Source of the DNA: Vibrio porteresiae DSM 19223 | Lineage (GTDB): Bacteria; Pseudomonadota; Gammaproteobacteria; Enterobacterales; Vibrionaceae | Length of the DNA stretch: 64,000 nt | Assembly (NCBI RefSeq): GCF_024347055.1 | Contig: NZ_AP024895.1 | Span: forward strand, 620,001-684,000 | Direction: 5' to 3' | Shown: in pieces, positions 44,352 to 53,203 of the stretch | Layout of the letters: each line of letters opens with the position of its first letter | Position numbering within the stretch: position 1 is the first letter of the stretch | Notes under the pieces: model-generated | The model's input: the letters and a program-made list of their open reading frames with translations, nothing else | The model's database searches: none | Told to the model about the DNA's origin: nothing | Made by a program: the position numbers and the translations under genes

Positions 44352-45323
44352 ATGAGTTCAGATGACATGGGCGTAGTAGTCTACGCTCCCGCTTCCATTG
44401 GTAACGTAAGTGTCGGTTTCGACGTATTGGGAGCGGCAGTCTCTCCGGTCGACGGTACTCTGCTAGGCGATCGTGTTGAAGTGAAAGCCGGTAGTGAACC
44501 TTTCACGTTAAATGCTGTTGGACGTTTTGTTGGTAAATTGCCAAGCGATCCAAAAGAGAACATCGTTTACGATTGTTGGCAGGTATTTGCTCGTGAAATT
44601 GCGAAGAAAAATATCGCTCTAAAACCGGTAGCAATGACGCTTGAAAAGAACATGCCGATCGGGTCTGGTTTAGGTTCGAGTGCTTGTTCTATCGTTGCCG
44701 CTCTAGATGCGCTAAACCGTTTTCATGGTCAACCTCTGAATGAAACCGAATTGCTCGCTCTAATGGGGGAGATGGAAGGAAAAATTTCCGGTGGTGTTCA
44801 CTATGACAACGTTGCACCTTGCTATCTTGGTGGCGTGCAATTGATGGTGGAAGAGCTTGGAATCATTAGCCAGGAAGTGCCATGTTTTGATGACTGGTTT
44901 TGGGTAATGGCTTATCCAGGCATCAAAGTATCGACCGCAGAAGCGCGTGCGATTCTACCTGCTCAATATCGTCGCCAAGACATCATTGCTCATGGCCGTT
45001 ACCTTGCTGGTTTTGTACATGCTTGTCATACTGGGCAGCGAGAACTGGCAGCGAAGATGATCAAAGACGTGGTTGCTGAACCATATCGTCAGAAACTGCT
45101 ACCAGGTTTTCCTGAAGCACGCAAATACGCACTTTCTGCTGGTGCATTAGCGACGGGTATTTCGGGTAGTGGCCCAACGCTATTTAGCGTGTGCAAAGAG
45201 AAAGAAGTCGCTGAGCGAGTTGCTCGTTGGCTAGAACAAAATTATGTGCAAAACGAAGAAGGCTTTGTACACATTTGTCGATTAGACAAACAAGGTTCAA
45301 AAGTGACAGGAAGTGAGCTATGA
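44352..45323 (+). CDS. thrB: Homoserine kinase
   Basis: 323 residues. GHMP-kinase family with the ATP-binding PIGSGLGSSACSIVA. It starts 4 bases after thrA. The first ATG (MSSDDMG) adds a few residues to the E. coli-like start, where an ATG at 44367 would also be possible. It phosphorylates homoserine for ThrC. thrC overlaps its end by 4 bases, so translational coupling is likely. Confidence 0.97.
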   Translation: MSSDDMGVVVYAPASIGNVSVGFDVLGAAVSPVDGTLLGDRVEVKAGSEPFTLNAVGRFVGKLPSDPKENIVYDCWQVFAREIAKKNIALKPVAMTLEKNMPIGSGLGSSACSIVAALDALNRFHGQPLNETELLALMGEMEGKISGGVHYDNVAPCYLGGVQLMVEELGIISQEVPCFDDWFWVMAYPGIKVSTAEARAILPAQYRRQDIIAHGRYLAGFVHACHTGQRELAAKMIKDVVAEPYRQKLLPGFPEARKYALSAGALATGISGSGPTLFSVCKEKEVAERVARWLEQNYVQNEEGFVHICRLDKQGSKVTGSEL

Positions 45324-46606
45324 AGCTTTACAATATAAAAGAAAATGATGAACAGGTGTCCTTTGGACAAGCAGTACGCCAAGGTCTAGGCCGTAACCAA
45401 GGCTTATTTTTCCCAGCGGAATTGCCAAAGTTTGAAGACATCGACTCCCTGCTAGCGGAAGATTTTATCTCTCGCAGTACCAAGATCCTTTCAGCATTGA
45501 TTGGTGATGAGTTATCGAAAGAAAAAGTGGCGGAAATGGTTGGCAATGCTTTTCAATTTCCAGCACCTATCAAAGCGGTAAAAGATGGTGTTTATGCGCT
45601 TGAGTTATTCCACGGTCCAACTTTAGCTTTTAAAGACTTTGGTGGCCGTTTTATGGCGCAATCTTTGGCGGCAGTATCTGATGGCGGCAAAATCACAATT
45701 TTGACTGCAACCTCTGGTGACACTGGTGCGGCGGTTGCTCATGCTTTTTATGGAATGGAAAACATCAACGTAGTTATCCTGTATCCAAAAGGCAAAATTA
45801 GCCCACTACAAGAGAAACTTTTCTGTACTTTGGGTAATAACATCCACACCGTTGCGATCAACTCTGACTTCGATGCTTGCCAAGCGATGGTGAAAAAAGC
45901 CTTTGATGACGAAGCACTACGTCAACAAGTCGGCTTAAACTCAGCAAACTCAATTAACATCGCTCGTTTAATGGCACAAATTTGCTACTACTTCGAAGCC
46001 GCATCGCAGATGAGTAAAGCAGAGCGTGAAAACTTAGTTATTTCAGTACCAAGTGGTAACTTCGGTAACTTAACTGCTGGTCTTTTGGCTAAAGCACTAG
46101 GTTTGCCAGTGAAACGCTTTATCGCTGCGACCAACGCTAACGATACGGTTCCGCGTTATCTAGAAACAGGTAAATGGGATCCTAAACCAACCGTAGCAAC
46201 GACATCGAATGCGATGGATGTGAGTCAGCCAAATAACTGGCCACGTATTGAAGAGCTGTGCCGTATTCAAGGTTGGGGTCTAGAAACCTTAGGTAAAGGT
46301 GCTGTACGTGATGATGCAACGGCTGCACAAGCGGTTCGTGAGCTCAATGATCTCGGTTATCTATGTGAACCACATGGTTCAATTGCATACCGAGTGTTAG
46401 AAGAGCAACGTGGGGCAGATGAAACGGGTCTATTCCTATGTACTGCTCACCCAGCGAAATTCAAAGAAGTCGTTGATTCAATTCTAGGTTCAGATATTGA
46501 GCTGCCAGCACCATTGGCGAAACATGCCGCGATGGATCTTCTCTCTCTGAATTTTGATGCAGACTTTGCTCAATTGCGTGAACTGTTGGTGAAAATCAGC
46601 GGCTAA
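45320..46606 (+). CDS. thrC: Threonine synthase
   Basis: 428 residues. PLP enzyme that converts O-phosphohomoserine to threonine. The PLP lysine is in GPTLAFKDFGGRF, and the phosphate-binding SGNFGN follows. Start overlaps thrB (ATGA). It ends the thr operon at a strong hairpin. Confidence 0.97.
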   Translation: MKLYNIKENDEQVSFGQAVRQGLGRNQGLFFPAELPKFEDIDSLLAEDFISRSTKILSALIGDELSKEKVAEMVGNAFQFPAPIKAVKDGVYALELFHGPTLAFKDFGGRFMAQSLAAVSDGGKITILTATSGDTGAAVAHAFYGMENINVVILYPKGKISPLQEKLFCTLGNNIHTVAINSDFDACQAMVKKAFDDEALRQQVGLNSANSINIARLMAQICYYFEAASQMSKAERENLVISVPSGNFGNLTAGLLAKALGLPVKRFIAATNANDTVPRYLETGKWDPKPTVATTSNAMDVSQPNNWPRIEELCRIQGWGLETLGKGAVRDDATAAQAVRELNDLGYLCEPHGSIAYRVLEEQRGADETGLFLCTAHPAKFKEVVDSILGSDIELPAPLAKHAAMDLLSLNFDADFAQLRELLVKISG

Positions 46607-46652
46607 TTTTATTTTCCCTTTCTATATCAATAGCAAGGGAAAATGAGCATAA

Positions 46653-46679
46653 AAAAAGCGGTGCAATGCACCGCTTTTT
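46653..46679. terminator. Bidirectional terminator between thrC and grcA
   Basis: AAAAAGCGGTGC / GCACCGCTTTTT around a 3-nt loop, with A and T runs on both sides, between convergent genes. Confidence 0.92.
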
Positions 46680-46698
46680 CATTCAATCTAGAACTGAA

Positions 46699-47076
46699 TT
46701 ACATTGTTTCAGTAAAAGTACGAGAAATAACGTCACGTTGTTGTTCTGGAGTTAGTGAGTTGAAACGCACTGCGTAACCAGATACACGGATAGTTAGTTG
46801 AGGGTATTTTTCTGGATGATCAATTGCGTCCAATAGAGTATCGCGGTGTAGAACGTTAACGTTCAGGTGTTGGCCACCTTCAACACGTGGAGCAGATTCA
46901 ATTGCTACTTCACGGCTTTCGTAGTCACCGAGATCGCTTAGAGGAACGACTTGATCCGCATCGAAACCTTTTAGTGCAGCAACACAACGAGCTTCATTGG
47001 TTTCAGAATTGATCAACCAGATAGAGTTCAGTAGTTCATCGTTAGCTGCTTTAGTAATTTGAATACCTTGGATCAT
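46699..47076 (-). CDS. grcA: Autonomous glycyl radical cofactor GrcA (YfiD)
   Basis: 125 residues from ATG 47076, with AGGAGA 5 bases ahead; a GTG one codon earlier is possible. The C-terminal RVSGYAVRFNSLTPEQQRDVI holds the glycyl-radical Gly, same as the end of pyruvate formate-lyase. It can replace the oxygen-damaged C-terminus of PFL. Two FNR-like boxes lie upstream, in keeping with induction under low oxygen or acid seen for yfiD. Confidence 0.97.
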   Translation of the reverse strand: MIQGIQITKAANDELLNSIWLINSETNEARCVAALKGFDADQVVPLSDLGDYESREVAIESAPRVEGGQHLNVNVLHRDTLLDAIDHPEKYPQLTIRVSGYAVRFNSLTPEQQRDVISRTFTETM

Positions 47077-47174
47077 CACAATCTCCTAAACCACTCAGAG
47101 TGGTGTTTGTTGGTGTTAAATTTCAATTCTATGTTGAGCTGGGTATTGTATACCTAATGTCCATAATTATAGTA

Positions 47175-47188
47175 TTGATTTAGGTCAA
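47175..47188. promoter_or_regulatory. FNR-like box 1 upstream of grcA
   Basis: TTGAT-TTAG-GTCAA, one mismatch from TTGAT-N4-ATCAA, centre about 105 bases upstream of the grcA start and about 41 bases from the predicted transcription start. Confidence 0.7.
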
Positions 47189-47227
47189 TTAACAACAATA
47201 AACCTCATTTTATTAGAGGTTATTTTT

Positions 47228-47241
47228 TTGACTTGCATCAA
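47228..47241. promoter_or_regulatory. FNR-like box 2 upstream of grcA
   Basis: TTGAC-TTGC-ATCAA, one mismatch from consensus, 53 bases from box 1 centre to centre (five helical turns). Confidence 0.6.
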
Positions 47242-47402
47242 TAAGATTAATGAAAATAAGGCACTAACAATAAATTTGATGATTTAAAAAATAGTTAAAT
47301 GTAATAAATGTTGTAAATTTACTACATTTATTACATTTCATAAGTTCTTATTGCATAATATCAAACTGTTAGAAAATAAATCTGAAAGTAAAAAGTGATT
47401 TA

Positions 47403-48278
47403 ATGACAAATTCCAAAATGGTAAATGACAACAAATGGATTGGGGCACATGTTTCCGCTGCCGGTGGTGTGGATCAAGCTCCTGTAAGAGCAAAAGAGAT
47501 TGGGGCAAATGCTTTTGCACTGTTCACTAAAAACCAAAGACAGTGGGTGGCAAAACCACTGGATGATAAGACGATTGCTAACTTTAAACGTAAGTGTGCA
47601 GCGTTGGGTTTTTCTGCCGAACAAATCTTGCCGCATGACTCTTATCTGATCAATTTGGGTGCACCCGATGAGGAGAAATTGGCGCAATCTAGGGCAGCGT
47701 TTATTGATGAGATGGAGCGTTGTGAGCAACTAGGTCTTAAGTTATTGAATTTTCACCCAGGTAGTCATCTTAAGCAGATCTCTGAAGCTGAGTGTCTCAG
47801 TAAAATTGCTGAGTCGATTAATTTGGCGCACCAAGCGGTGCCGAATGTGATTGCCGTGATTGAAAACACCGCGGGGCAGGGCAGTAATTTGGGCTGGCGT
47901 TTTGAGCATTTGGCGCAAATTATTGAGCAAGTTGAAGATAAGAGTCGTGTCGGTGTTTGTATCGATACTTGCCACACCTTTGCCGCTGGATATGATTTAA
48001 CGACAGAGGAGGCATGTGCTGCCACCTTTGCTGAATTTGATCGTGTTGTTGGCATGCACTATTTAAGGGCAATGCATATCAATGATTCAAAGAACCCTTG
48101 CGGTAGTAAGGTCGATCGCCATCATTCGTTAGGTGCAGGTACGATTGGTTGGTCGTGTTTTGAGTATATAGCGAAAGATCCTCGCTTTGATCGTATCCCT
48201 CTGATTCTAGAAACGATTGATCCAGACATTTGGCCTGAAGAAATTGCAAAATTAAGGCAATTCCACTTAGAGGCGTAA
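47403..48278 (+). CDS. nfo: Endonuclease IV (AP endonuclease)
   Basis: 291 residues. TIM-barrel, three-zinc AP endonuclease for base-excision repair. It matches E. coli Nfo throughout: WIGAHVSAAGGVD, ALFTKNQRQW, ILPHDSYLINLG, LNFHPGSHLKQIS, AVIENTAGQGSN, VGVCIDTCHTFAAGYD and VDRHHSLGAG. A short extra N-terminus (MTNSKMVNDN) precedes the usual start; ATG 47418 is an alternative. Divergent from grcA. Confidence 0.96.
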   Translation: MTNSKMVNDNKWIGAHVSAAGGVDQAPVRAKEIGANAFALFTKNQRQWVAKPLDDKTIANFKRKCAALGFSAEQILPHDSYLINLGAPDEEKLAQSRAAFIDEMERCEQLGLKLLNFHPGSHLKQISEAECLSKIAESINLAHQAVPNVIAVIENTAGQGSNLGWRFEHLAQIIEQVEDKSRVGVCIDTCHTFAAGYDLTTEEACAATFAEFDRVVGMHYLRAMHINDSKNPCGSKVDRHHSLGAGTIGWSCFEYIAKDPRFDRIPLILETIDPDIWPEEIAKLRQFHLEA

Positions 48279-48357
48279 GTTTTTCGCGGCAGACTCACAA
48301 TATTGGCATCTTTTTTTCATGTAAAATGTTGACCTAGCAGTATCGGAGGAAGTCGTT

Positions 48358-48462
48358 ATGTCAGCAGCAGTGTTAATGGTTAGTCCCCGCCCAATGCCAG
48401 TGCCTAATCGCCATGTTAATGGTCAAGGGCACCACCGATCTCCACAGAAATCGGGCAAATAG
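48358..48462 (+). CDS. Possible 34-residue small protein upstream of ung
   Basis: MSAAVLMVSPRPMPVPNRHV... ending SPQKSGK, basic and Pro-rich. A good ribosome site GGAGGAAG sits 6 bases before ATG. It lies between nfo (stop 48278) and ung (start 48558). No known homologue comes to mind. It could be a leader peptide for ung or a free small protein; without conservation data it remains a candidate. Confidence 0.45.
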   Translation: MSAAVLMVSPRPMPVPNRHVNGQGHHRSPQKSGK

Positions 48463-48557
48463 GCGTGTAAAGTTAGGTTGATGACTGGGGGACCCTGCAT
48501 TCTGGATGGAATTAGGTATACAATGGCCTGATTACTCAAAGAATTAAGGATCTTTTT

Positions 48558-49247
48558 ATGACTCAGTCATTGACCTGGCATGATGTGATTGGTGCCGAAA
48601 AAGAACAGGCTTATTTTCAGCATACCTTGCAATTTGTTGAATCAGAACGACAAGCAGGCAAGGTGGTTTTCCCTCCCGCCAAAGATGTATTCAACGCATT
48701 TCGTTTTACTGAATTTAATCAAGTGAAAGTCGTGATGCTTGGCCAAGATCCTTATCATGGTCCTAATCAAGCGCATGGTTTGTGCTTTTCTGTCCTTCCT
48801 GATGTAAGAACACCCCCTTCACTGGTGAATATCTATAAAGAGATGACACAGGACATTCCTGGCTTTGTCACACCGCACCATGGCTATTTAAAAGAGTGGG
48901 CAGATCAAGGTGTGTTACTCCTTAATACGGTGCTGACAGTTGAGCAGGGAATGGCTCATTCTCATGCAAATACTGGCTGGGAACAATTTACCGATAAAGT
49001 GATTGATGCTCTTAATCAACATGGCGAAGGGATTGTCTTTCTCCTCTGGGGCTCCCATGCGCAGAAAAAAGGACGCATGATTGATACTAACCGTCATTTT
49101 GTTCTGAAAGCACCACATCCATCACCATTGTCAGCTCACCGCGGATTTCTTGGATGCCGTCATTTTTCTCAGACTAACCAGATTCTACAGCAGCAGGGTA
49201 AAACACCAATCAATTGGCAAATATCAGTAGATGCTCCTGAAGTCTAA
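48558..49247 (+). CDS. ung: Uracil-DNA glycosylase
   Basis: 229 residues (E. coli 229). Removes uracil from DNA in base-excision repair. The water-activating loop VVMLGQDPYHGPNQAHGLCFS has the catalytic Asp, and the Leu/His loop HPSPLSAHRGFLG has the active His. AAGGAT is 8 bases before ATG. Its position after nfo makes a small repair neighbourhood. Confidence 0.98.
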   Translation: MTQSLTWHDVIGAEKEQAYFQHTLQFVESERQAGKVVFPPAKDVFNAFRFTEFNQVKVVMLGQDPYHGPNQAHGLCFSVLPDVRTPPSLVNIYKEMTQDIPGFVTPHHGYLKEWADQGVLLLNTVLTVEQGMAHSHANTGWEQFTDKVIDALNQHGEGIVFLLWGSHAQKKGRMIDTNRHFVLKAPHPSPLSAHRGFLGCRHFSQTNQILQQQGKTPINWQISVDAPEV

Positions 49248-49357
49248 GGACGTCTTTTGGCGGTAACTGTGCCTGTGAGGCAAAACTTCGACTCCAGTCA
49301 AAGTGTGCGTTGGTTAACTTTTATACACTGACAAAAAGTGTGTAAAGGAGCTGCACT

Positions 49358-49909
49358 ATGATGATTGAACGGATAAGACGCGAACACGGTTACATGACGC
49401 GTTTACTGGTAATTCTCCGCAGTAAACTGGAAGCATTGCGAGCTGAAGAAAGTGTGAATTACAGCCTTATTAAAGAGGTGGTGGATTACCTTTCCACACA
49501 TTCCGAGGCAGTTCATCACCCTAAAGAAGACATTATTTATCACTACTATATTGATAAATATGGCGTAGACGACAGCATGGTGAACTTAGCAAGAGAGCAT
49601 TTGGATCTGGCGGATAAAACGCACGACTTCTTAAATATTGTCGAGATGATTTTGCAAGACGCGATAGTTCCACAAGATGTGTTTATGGCGCAGCTGGAAG
49701 ACTTTATTGTGGCGCAGAAACAGCATCTGGATATAGAAGAGCGTTCGGTTTTACCAAAGATTATCGAAACCTTCACGGTCAATGATTGGAGAAACGTCGA
49801 ATCGCAGTGGAGTGAAAGTGAGTCTGACCCACTGTTTGGTGACACCATTGCTGATCGTTATAAACAGTTGGCTAAACTCGTACGAGAAAATGCGTTGGAA
49901 TGTCATTAA
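49358..49909 (+). CDS. Hemerythrin HHE-domain protein
   Basis: 183 residues, helical. Di-iron ligands fit hemerythrin: H10 (RREHGYM), H54 and E57 or E58 (AVHHPKED), H81 (REHLDLA), H123 and E127 (KQHLDIEE). AAAGGAG before the ATG. Single gene with its own terminator. Relatives act in oxygen or NO sensing and iron-sulfur repair; which applies here is not known. Confidence 0.88.
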   Translation: MMIERIRREHGYMTRLLVILRSKLEALRAEESVNYSLIKEVVDYLSTHSEAVHHPKEDIIYHYYIDKYGVDDSMVNLAREHLDLADKTHDFLNIVEMILQDAIVPQDVFMAQLEDFIVAQKQHLDIEERSVLPKIIETFTVNDWRNVESQWSESESDPLFGDTIADRYKQLAKLVRENALECH

Positions 49910-49930
49910 CTCTCAGATCATAGGATAAAT

Positions 49931-49960
49931 AAAAGAGGCGTCTCAGGACGCCTCTTTTGT
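49931..49960 (+). terminator. Terminator of the hemerythrin gene
   Basis: AAAAGAGGCGT / ACGCCTCTTTT, 6-nt loop. The symmetrical A/T ends could also serve the opposing DUF3545 gene. Confidence 0.88.
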
Positions 49961-49984
49961 TTATCTGATGTAAATCAGCTGAGG

Positions 49985-50164
49985 TTAGTACTGAATATCA
50001 TTGATATCGAGACAGACATCCATTTCCATAAGCTCTTTTTCGAGCCGTTTCTTATCACGTATTGCTTCGATTTCTCTCCACATCCTTTTCCCGGGTTTAG
50101 TGCGGGCTGCGCGAATTTTATTAATCTCATTTTCCAACAGTTCTACGAAGTGCATATCATCCAT
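49985..50164 (-). CDS. DUF3545 family small protein
   Basis: 59 residues from ATG 50164 (MDDMHFVELLENEINKIRAART), with GAGG upstream; a TTG two codons earlier is possible. Charged and mostly helical. The stretch LLENEINKIRAARTKPGKRMWREIEAIRDKKRL is typical for DUF3545, found in vibrios and relatives. Function unknown. Confidence 0.75.
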   Translation of the reverse strand: MDDMHFVELLENEINKIRAARTKPGKRMWREIEAIRDKKRLEKELMEMDVCLDINDIQY

Positions 50165-50879
50165 AAGCAAGCCTCATCTGCGTTGTTGTGGTCAAGATAA
50201 CTGTGATTCAGTCATTCCCTCAATGCTGTAAATAGCACAACTGAGATCACTCTATCCATCGTTTGTTTCCCAAATGTTACGTTTTTTTTAACTTTTTTCG
50301 GACTTTGAGCTCGAATTCACATTTTTACCACTTTGGTGTAGTACAAATTTTCAGCGATTGAAATGGGCAAACGTTTTCGTCAGTAAAAAAACCTTGTTAA
50401 CAAACTGTTGTGAAAAAAGAAGAGTGAAGTTTTTCTGATTGTTTTTTGAGCGAACGATACTTGAGCCAGTTTTTTTATCTAATTGGGTAGGCTGACCCCG
50501 TTGAAATCCCTTTATTCTCAAGGGATGAGATTCAACCATGCTGTTAACGCGCTATTGCCTAGTTTTTATGCTGACTTGTATCTTAAATGTTGCAAACTTG
50601 TTTGTTGATTGCGTTTTAGTTGGAAAATGGAGTGTTAATAATTGGTGATTTTACGGTAAAAAATAACAAATTTATGCTATTAGGTTCCTATTGATTTTTG
50701 TGATTTGAGCCTGCATTATCCGCCCGTCAAAAAATGCGCTGAATGATCACGAACGGATTCCATGGCCATGTTTCGGGTTGGAGTGCCTACCTAATATTTA
50801 TAAATTTCGCAGCGCGATGTACTCCAAACATTCGATGAATACGGCTAGGACAGCGTCAAACACTCTATGAGAGGTTCTT
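50165..50879. other. Long gap upstream of the AGCS symporter
   Basis: 715 bases without a convincing gene. A compact hairpin lies at 50500-50536 (listed separately). No glycine riboswitch core was found, although the symporter family often has one in vibrios. A 62-codon minus-strand ORF (50351-50539) crosses the hairpin and is not credible. Confidence 0.55.
50500..50536. promoter_or_regulatory. Compound hairpin in the gap upstream of the symporter
   Basis: GTTGAA pairs with TTCAAC and, directly inside, ATCCCTT pairs with AAGGGAT; a 7-nt loop and a single GAGA bulge. The 13 pairs make a stable stem about 345 bases before the symporter start. Could be part of a small RNA or a long leader. Confidence 0.45.
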
Positions 50880-52313
50880 GTGACAGACTTAATTAACTTA
50901 CTGAATGACCTACTTTGGGGGTCGATTCTTGTTTATTTATTAGTGGGTGTGGGTATCTATTTCACACTGCGTTTGGGTTTTATTCAATTTCGTCATTTCG
51001 GCCATATGTTCTCTGTCTTGAAGAACAGCCGCAAAGATGACAGTGCTGGTATCTCTTCTTTCCAAGCTCTTTGTACCAGCTTAGCTGCTCGTGTTGGCAC
51101 CGGTAACATGGCGGGTGTGGCAGTTGCATTGACTGCTGGCGGACCTGGCGCGATTTTCTGGATGTGGATGACTGCTATGCTTGGCATGGCAACTTCTTAT
51201 GCAGAAAGTGCACTTGCTCAGCTATATAAAACTCGCGATAAAGATGGCAACTACCGTGGTGGTCCTGCTTACTACATGGAGAAAGGTCTAGGCATGCGCT
51301 GGATGGGCGTATTGTTCTCTATCTTCCTACTGTTAGCATTTGGTTTGGTGTTTAACGCAGTTCAAGCGAACTCGATTACTAACGCAATTCACACTGCATT
51401 CCATTTCGATGAAATTTACATCGGTATTGGCATCGTAATTCTGTCAGGTATCGTTATTTTTGGTGGTATTCGTAAGATCGCTCGTACTGCTGAAATCATC
51501 GTTCCATTCATGGCATTAGCTTACCTTGCGATTGCACTATTTGTGGTTTTCTCAAATATTGAGAAACTACCAGACATCATCGCGCTGATTTTCAAGAGTG
51601 CATTTGGTTTCCAACAAGCTGCTGCTGGTGGTGTTGGTTACGCTATCGCTCAAGCAATGATCAATGGCGTTAAACGTGGTCTGTTCTCGAATGAGGGCGG
51701 TATGGGTTCTGCGCCTAACGCGGCTGCAACTGCAACTCCATATCCACCACACCCTGCATCACAAGGTTACGTGCAAATGTTGGGTGTATTTACCGATACC
51801 ATCGTTATCTGTTCTGCAACGGTCGCTATCATTCTGATGTCTGGGGAATACGTACCGCACAGTGATATCACAGGTATTGAATTGACCCAGCGCGCTTTGA
51901 GTGCGCAAGTGGGTAGCTGGGGCGGCCCGTTCATTGCACTAGCCATTTTCTTCTTTGCCTTTACTTCGATCATTGCAAACTATGCGTATGCAGAAACAAA
52001 CTTGATCTTCTTAGAGCACAAGAACAAGAAAGGTTTAATGGTATTTCGTTTCGTGTTCCTAAGCATGGTGATGTTTGGTTCTCTAGCAAACCTACCAACG
52101 GTATGGTCAATGGCTGACGTTTCTATGGCACTGATGGCGATTGTTAACTTGGTTGCGATTCTACTGCTATCAGGTATCGTGGTGAAATTAACCAAAGACT
52201 ACAACAAGCAGTTGAAAGCCGGTAAGTTGCCAACCTTCGATGTGAACGACTATCCAGAGTTGAAAGCTCAGCTTGAAGAAGGCATTTGGGATAATCCACC
52301 AAAACAGCCTTAA
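50880..52313 (+). CDS. Sodium:alanine/glycine symporter (AGCS family)
   Basis: 477 residues with about ten membrane segments. It starts at GTG, with GAGAGG 5 bases before. AGCS signatures: RLGFIQFRHFGHMFSVL, GTGNMAGVAVALTAGGPGAIFWMW and KRGLFSNEGGMGSAPNAAATA. Imports D/L-alanine or glycine with Na+. The gene stands alone with its own terminator and a long upstream region. Substrate specificity is not evident. Confidence 0.92.
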   Translation: MTDLINLLNDLLWGSILVYLLVGVGIYFTLRLGFIQFRHFGHMFSVLKNSRKDDSAGISSFQALCTSLAARVGTGNMAGVAVALTAGGPGAIFWMWMTAMLGMATSYAESALAQLYKTRDKDGNYRGGPAYYMEKGLGMRWMGVLFSIFLLLAFGLVFNAVQANSITNAIHTAFHFDEIYIGIGIVILSGIVIFGGIRKIARTAEIIVPFMALAYLAIALFVVFSNIEKLPDIIALIFKSAFGFQQAAAGGVGYAIAQAMINGVKRGLFSNEGGMGSAPNAAATATPYPPHPASQGYVQMLGVFTDTIVICSATVAIILMSGEYVPHSDITGIELTQRALSAQVGSWGGPFIALAIFFFAFTSIIANYAYAETNLIFLEHKNKKGLMVFRFVFLSMVMFGSLANLPTVWSMADVSMALMAIVNLVAILLLSGIVVKLTKDYNKQLKAGKLPTFDVNDYPELKAQLEEGIWDNPPKQP

Positions 52314-52338
52314 TCGGTTCGAGCAATAGCTAAGATTG

Positions 52339-52371
52339 AAAAAGCCATGCAGACACTGCATGGCTTTTTTT
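52339..52371 (+). terminator. Terminator of the AGCS symporter
   Basis: AAAAAGCCATGCAG / CTGCATGGCTTTTT with a 3-nt loop, then Ts. Confidence 0.93.
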
Positions 52372-52427
52372 GTACCCTTAAGTAAATAAAATAACTTGCT
52401 CAACACTGAATTATTAGGATGCCCATT

Positions 52428-53201
52428 ATGCTGATTGTTGTCTCTCCTGCGAAAACACTGGATTACGAATCACCGTTAACGACTGAACGTCATACGTTAC
52501 CTGAATTAACCGAGTATTCCGTTGAGTTGATTGAAGTGTGTAAAACCCTATCTCCACAAGCGATAGCTGAGCTGATGAAGGTCAGTGATAACATCGCTGG
52601 ACTCAACGTGGCGCGCTTTGCTCAATGGACTCCACACTTTGACTTCGATAATGCTCGTCAAGCGATTTTTGCTTTTAAAGGGGATGTCTACACCGGTCTA
52701 GAAGCGGAAACCTTGAGTGATGATGATCTTAGTTATGCCCAACAGCATCTGCGCATGTTGTCTGGTCTCTATGGCGTATTAAAGCCGCTTGATTTGATGC
52801 AACCATATCGTCTAGAGATGGGCACTAAGCTAACTAACCCTCGTGGTACGAATCTTTATCAATTCTGGGGAAATATTATCACCGACAAAATCAATGAAGC
52901 GTTGGCAGAGCAAGGGGATAATGTCTTAGTTAACTTGGCGTCGAACGAATATTTCAAAGCGGTAAAACCGAAAGCGGTTGATGGCACCATTATTACCCCG
53001 ATATTCAAAGATGCGAAAAACGGTCAATACAAAGTGATCAGTTTCTTTGCGAAGAAAGCACGTGGCATGATGGCGCGTTTTATTATTGATCGTCAGATTG
53101 GTTCAATTGACGAACTAAAACAGTTCGATACGGCGGGTTATTACTATGTACCAGAAGAGTCCACAGCGACTGAACTGGTATTTAAACGCGAAGAGCAATA
53201 A
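52428..53201 (+). CDS. yaaA: Peroxide stress protein YaaA
   Basis: 257 residues (E. coli 258) from MLIVVSPAKTLDYESPL, with AGGAT 7 bases before; the ATG at 52419 overlaps that ribosome site. Family motifs: SPAKTLD at the start, GDVYTGL, and VNLASNEYFKAVKP. In E. coli it lowers free intracellular iron under H2O2 stress. It is followed after 2 bases by yjjV, so the pair is an operon. Confidence 0.96.
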   Translation: MLIVVSPAKTLDYESPLTTERHTLPELTEYSVELIEVCKTLSPQAIAELMKVSDNIAGLNVARFAQWTPHFDFDNARQAIFAFKGDVYTGLEAETLSDDDLSYAQQHLRMLSGLYGVLKPLDLMQPYRLEMGTKLTNPRGTNLYQFWGNIITDKINEALAEQGDNVLVNLASNEYFKAVKPKAVDGTIITPIFKDAKNGQYKVISFFAKKARGMMARFIIDRQIGSIDELKQFDTAGYYYVPEESTATELVFKREEQ

Positions 53202-53203
53202 TC

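Larger units (their letters stand above)
47077..47402. other. Divergent region between grcA and nfo
   Basis: 326 AT-rich bases. It holds the two FNR-like boxes and, on the minus strand, a TATACAAT (47145-47152) that would sit at -10 with the first box near -41.5 (class II FNR promoter). No nfo promoter stood out. A TTTAATGT / ACATTTATTACATTT stretch near 47300 is repetitive. Confidence 0.6.

Noticed and set aside
50351..50539. 62-codon minus-strand ORF
   Set aside because: No ribosome site or protein-like composition, and it runs through the compound hairpin.
50165..50879. Glycine riboswitch upstream of the AGCS symporter
   Set aside because: The conserved tandem aptamer core (GGAGAG, CTCTCAGG-type and GGACAGAG-type strings) is not present.
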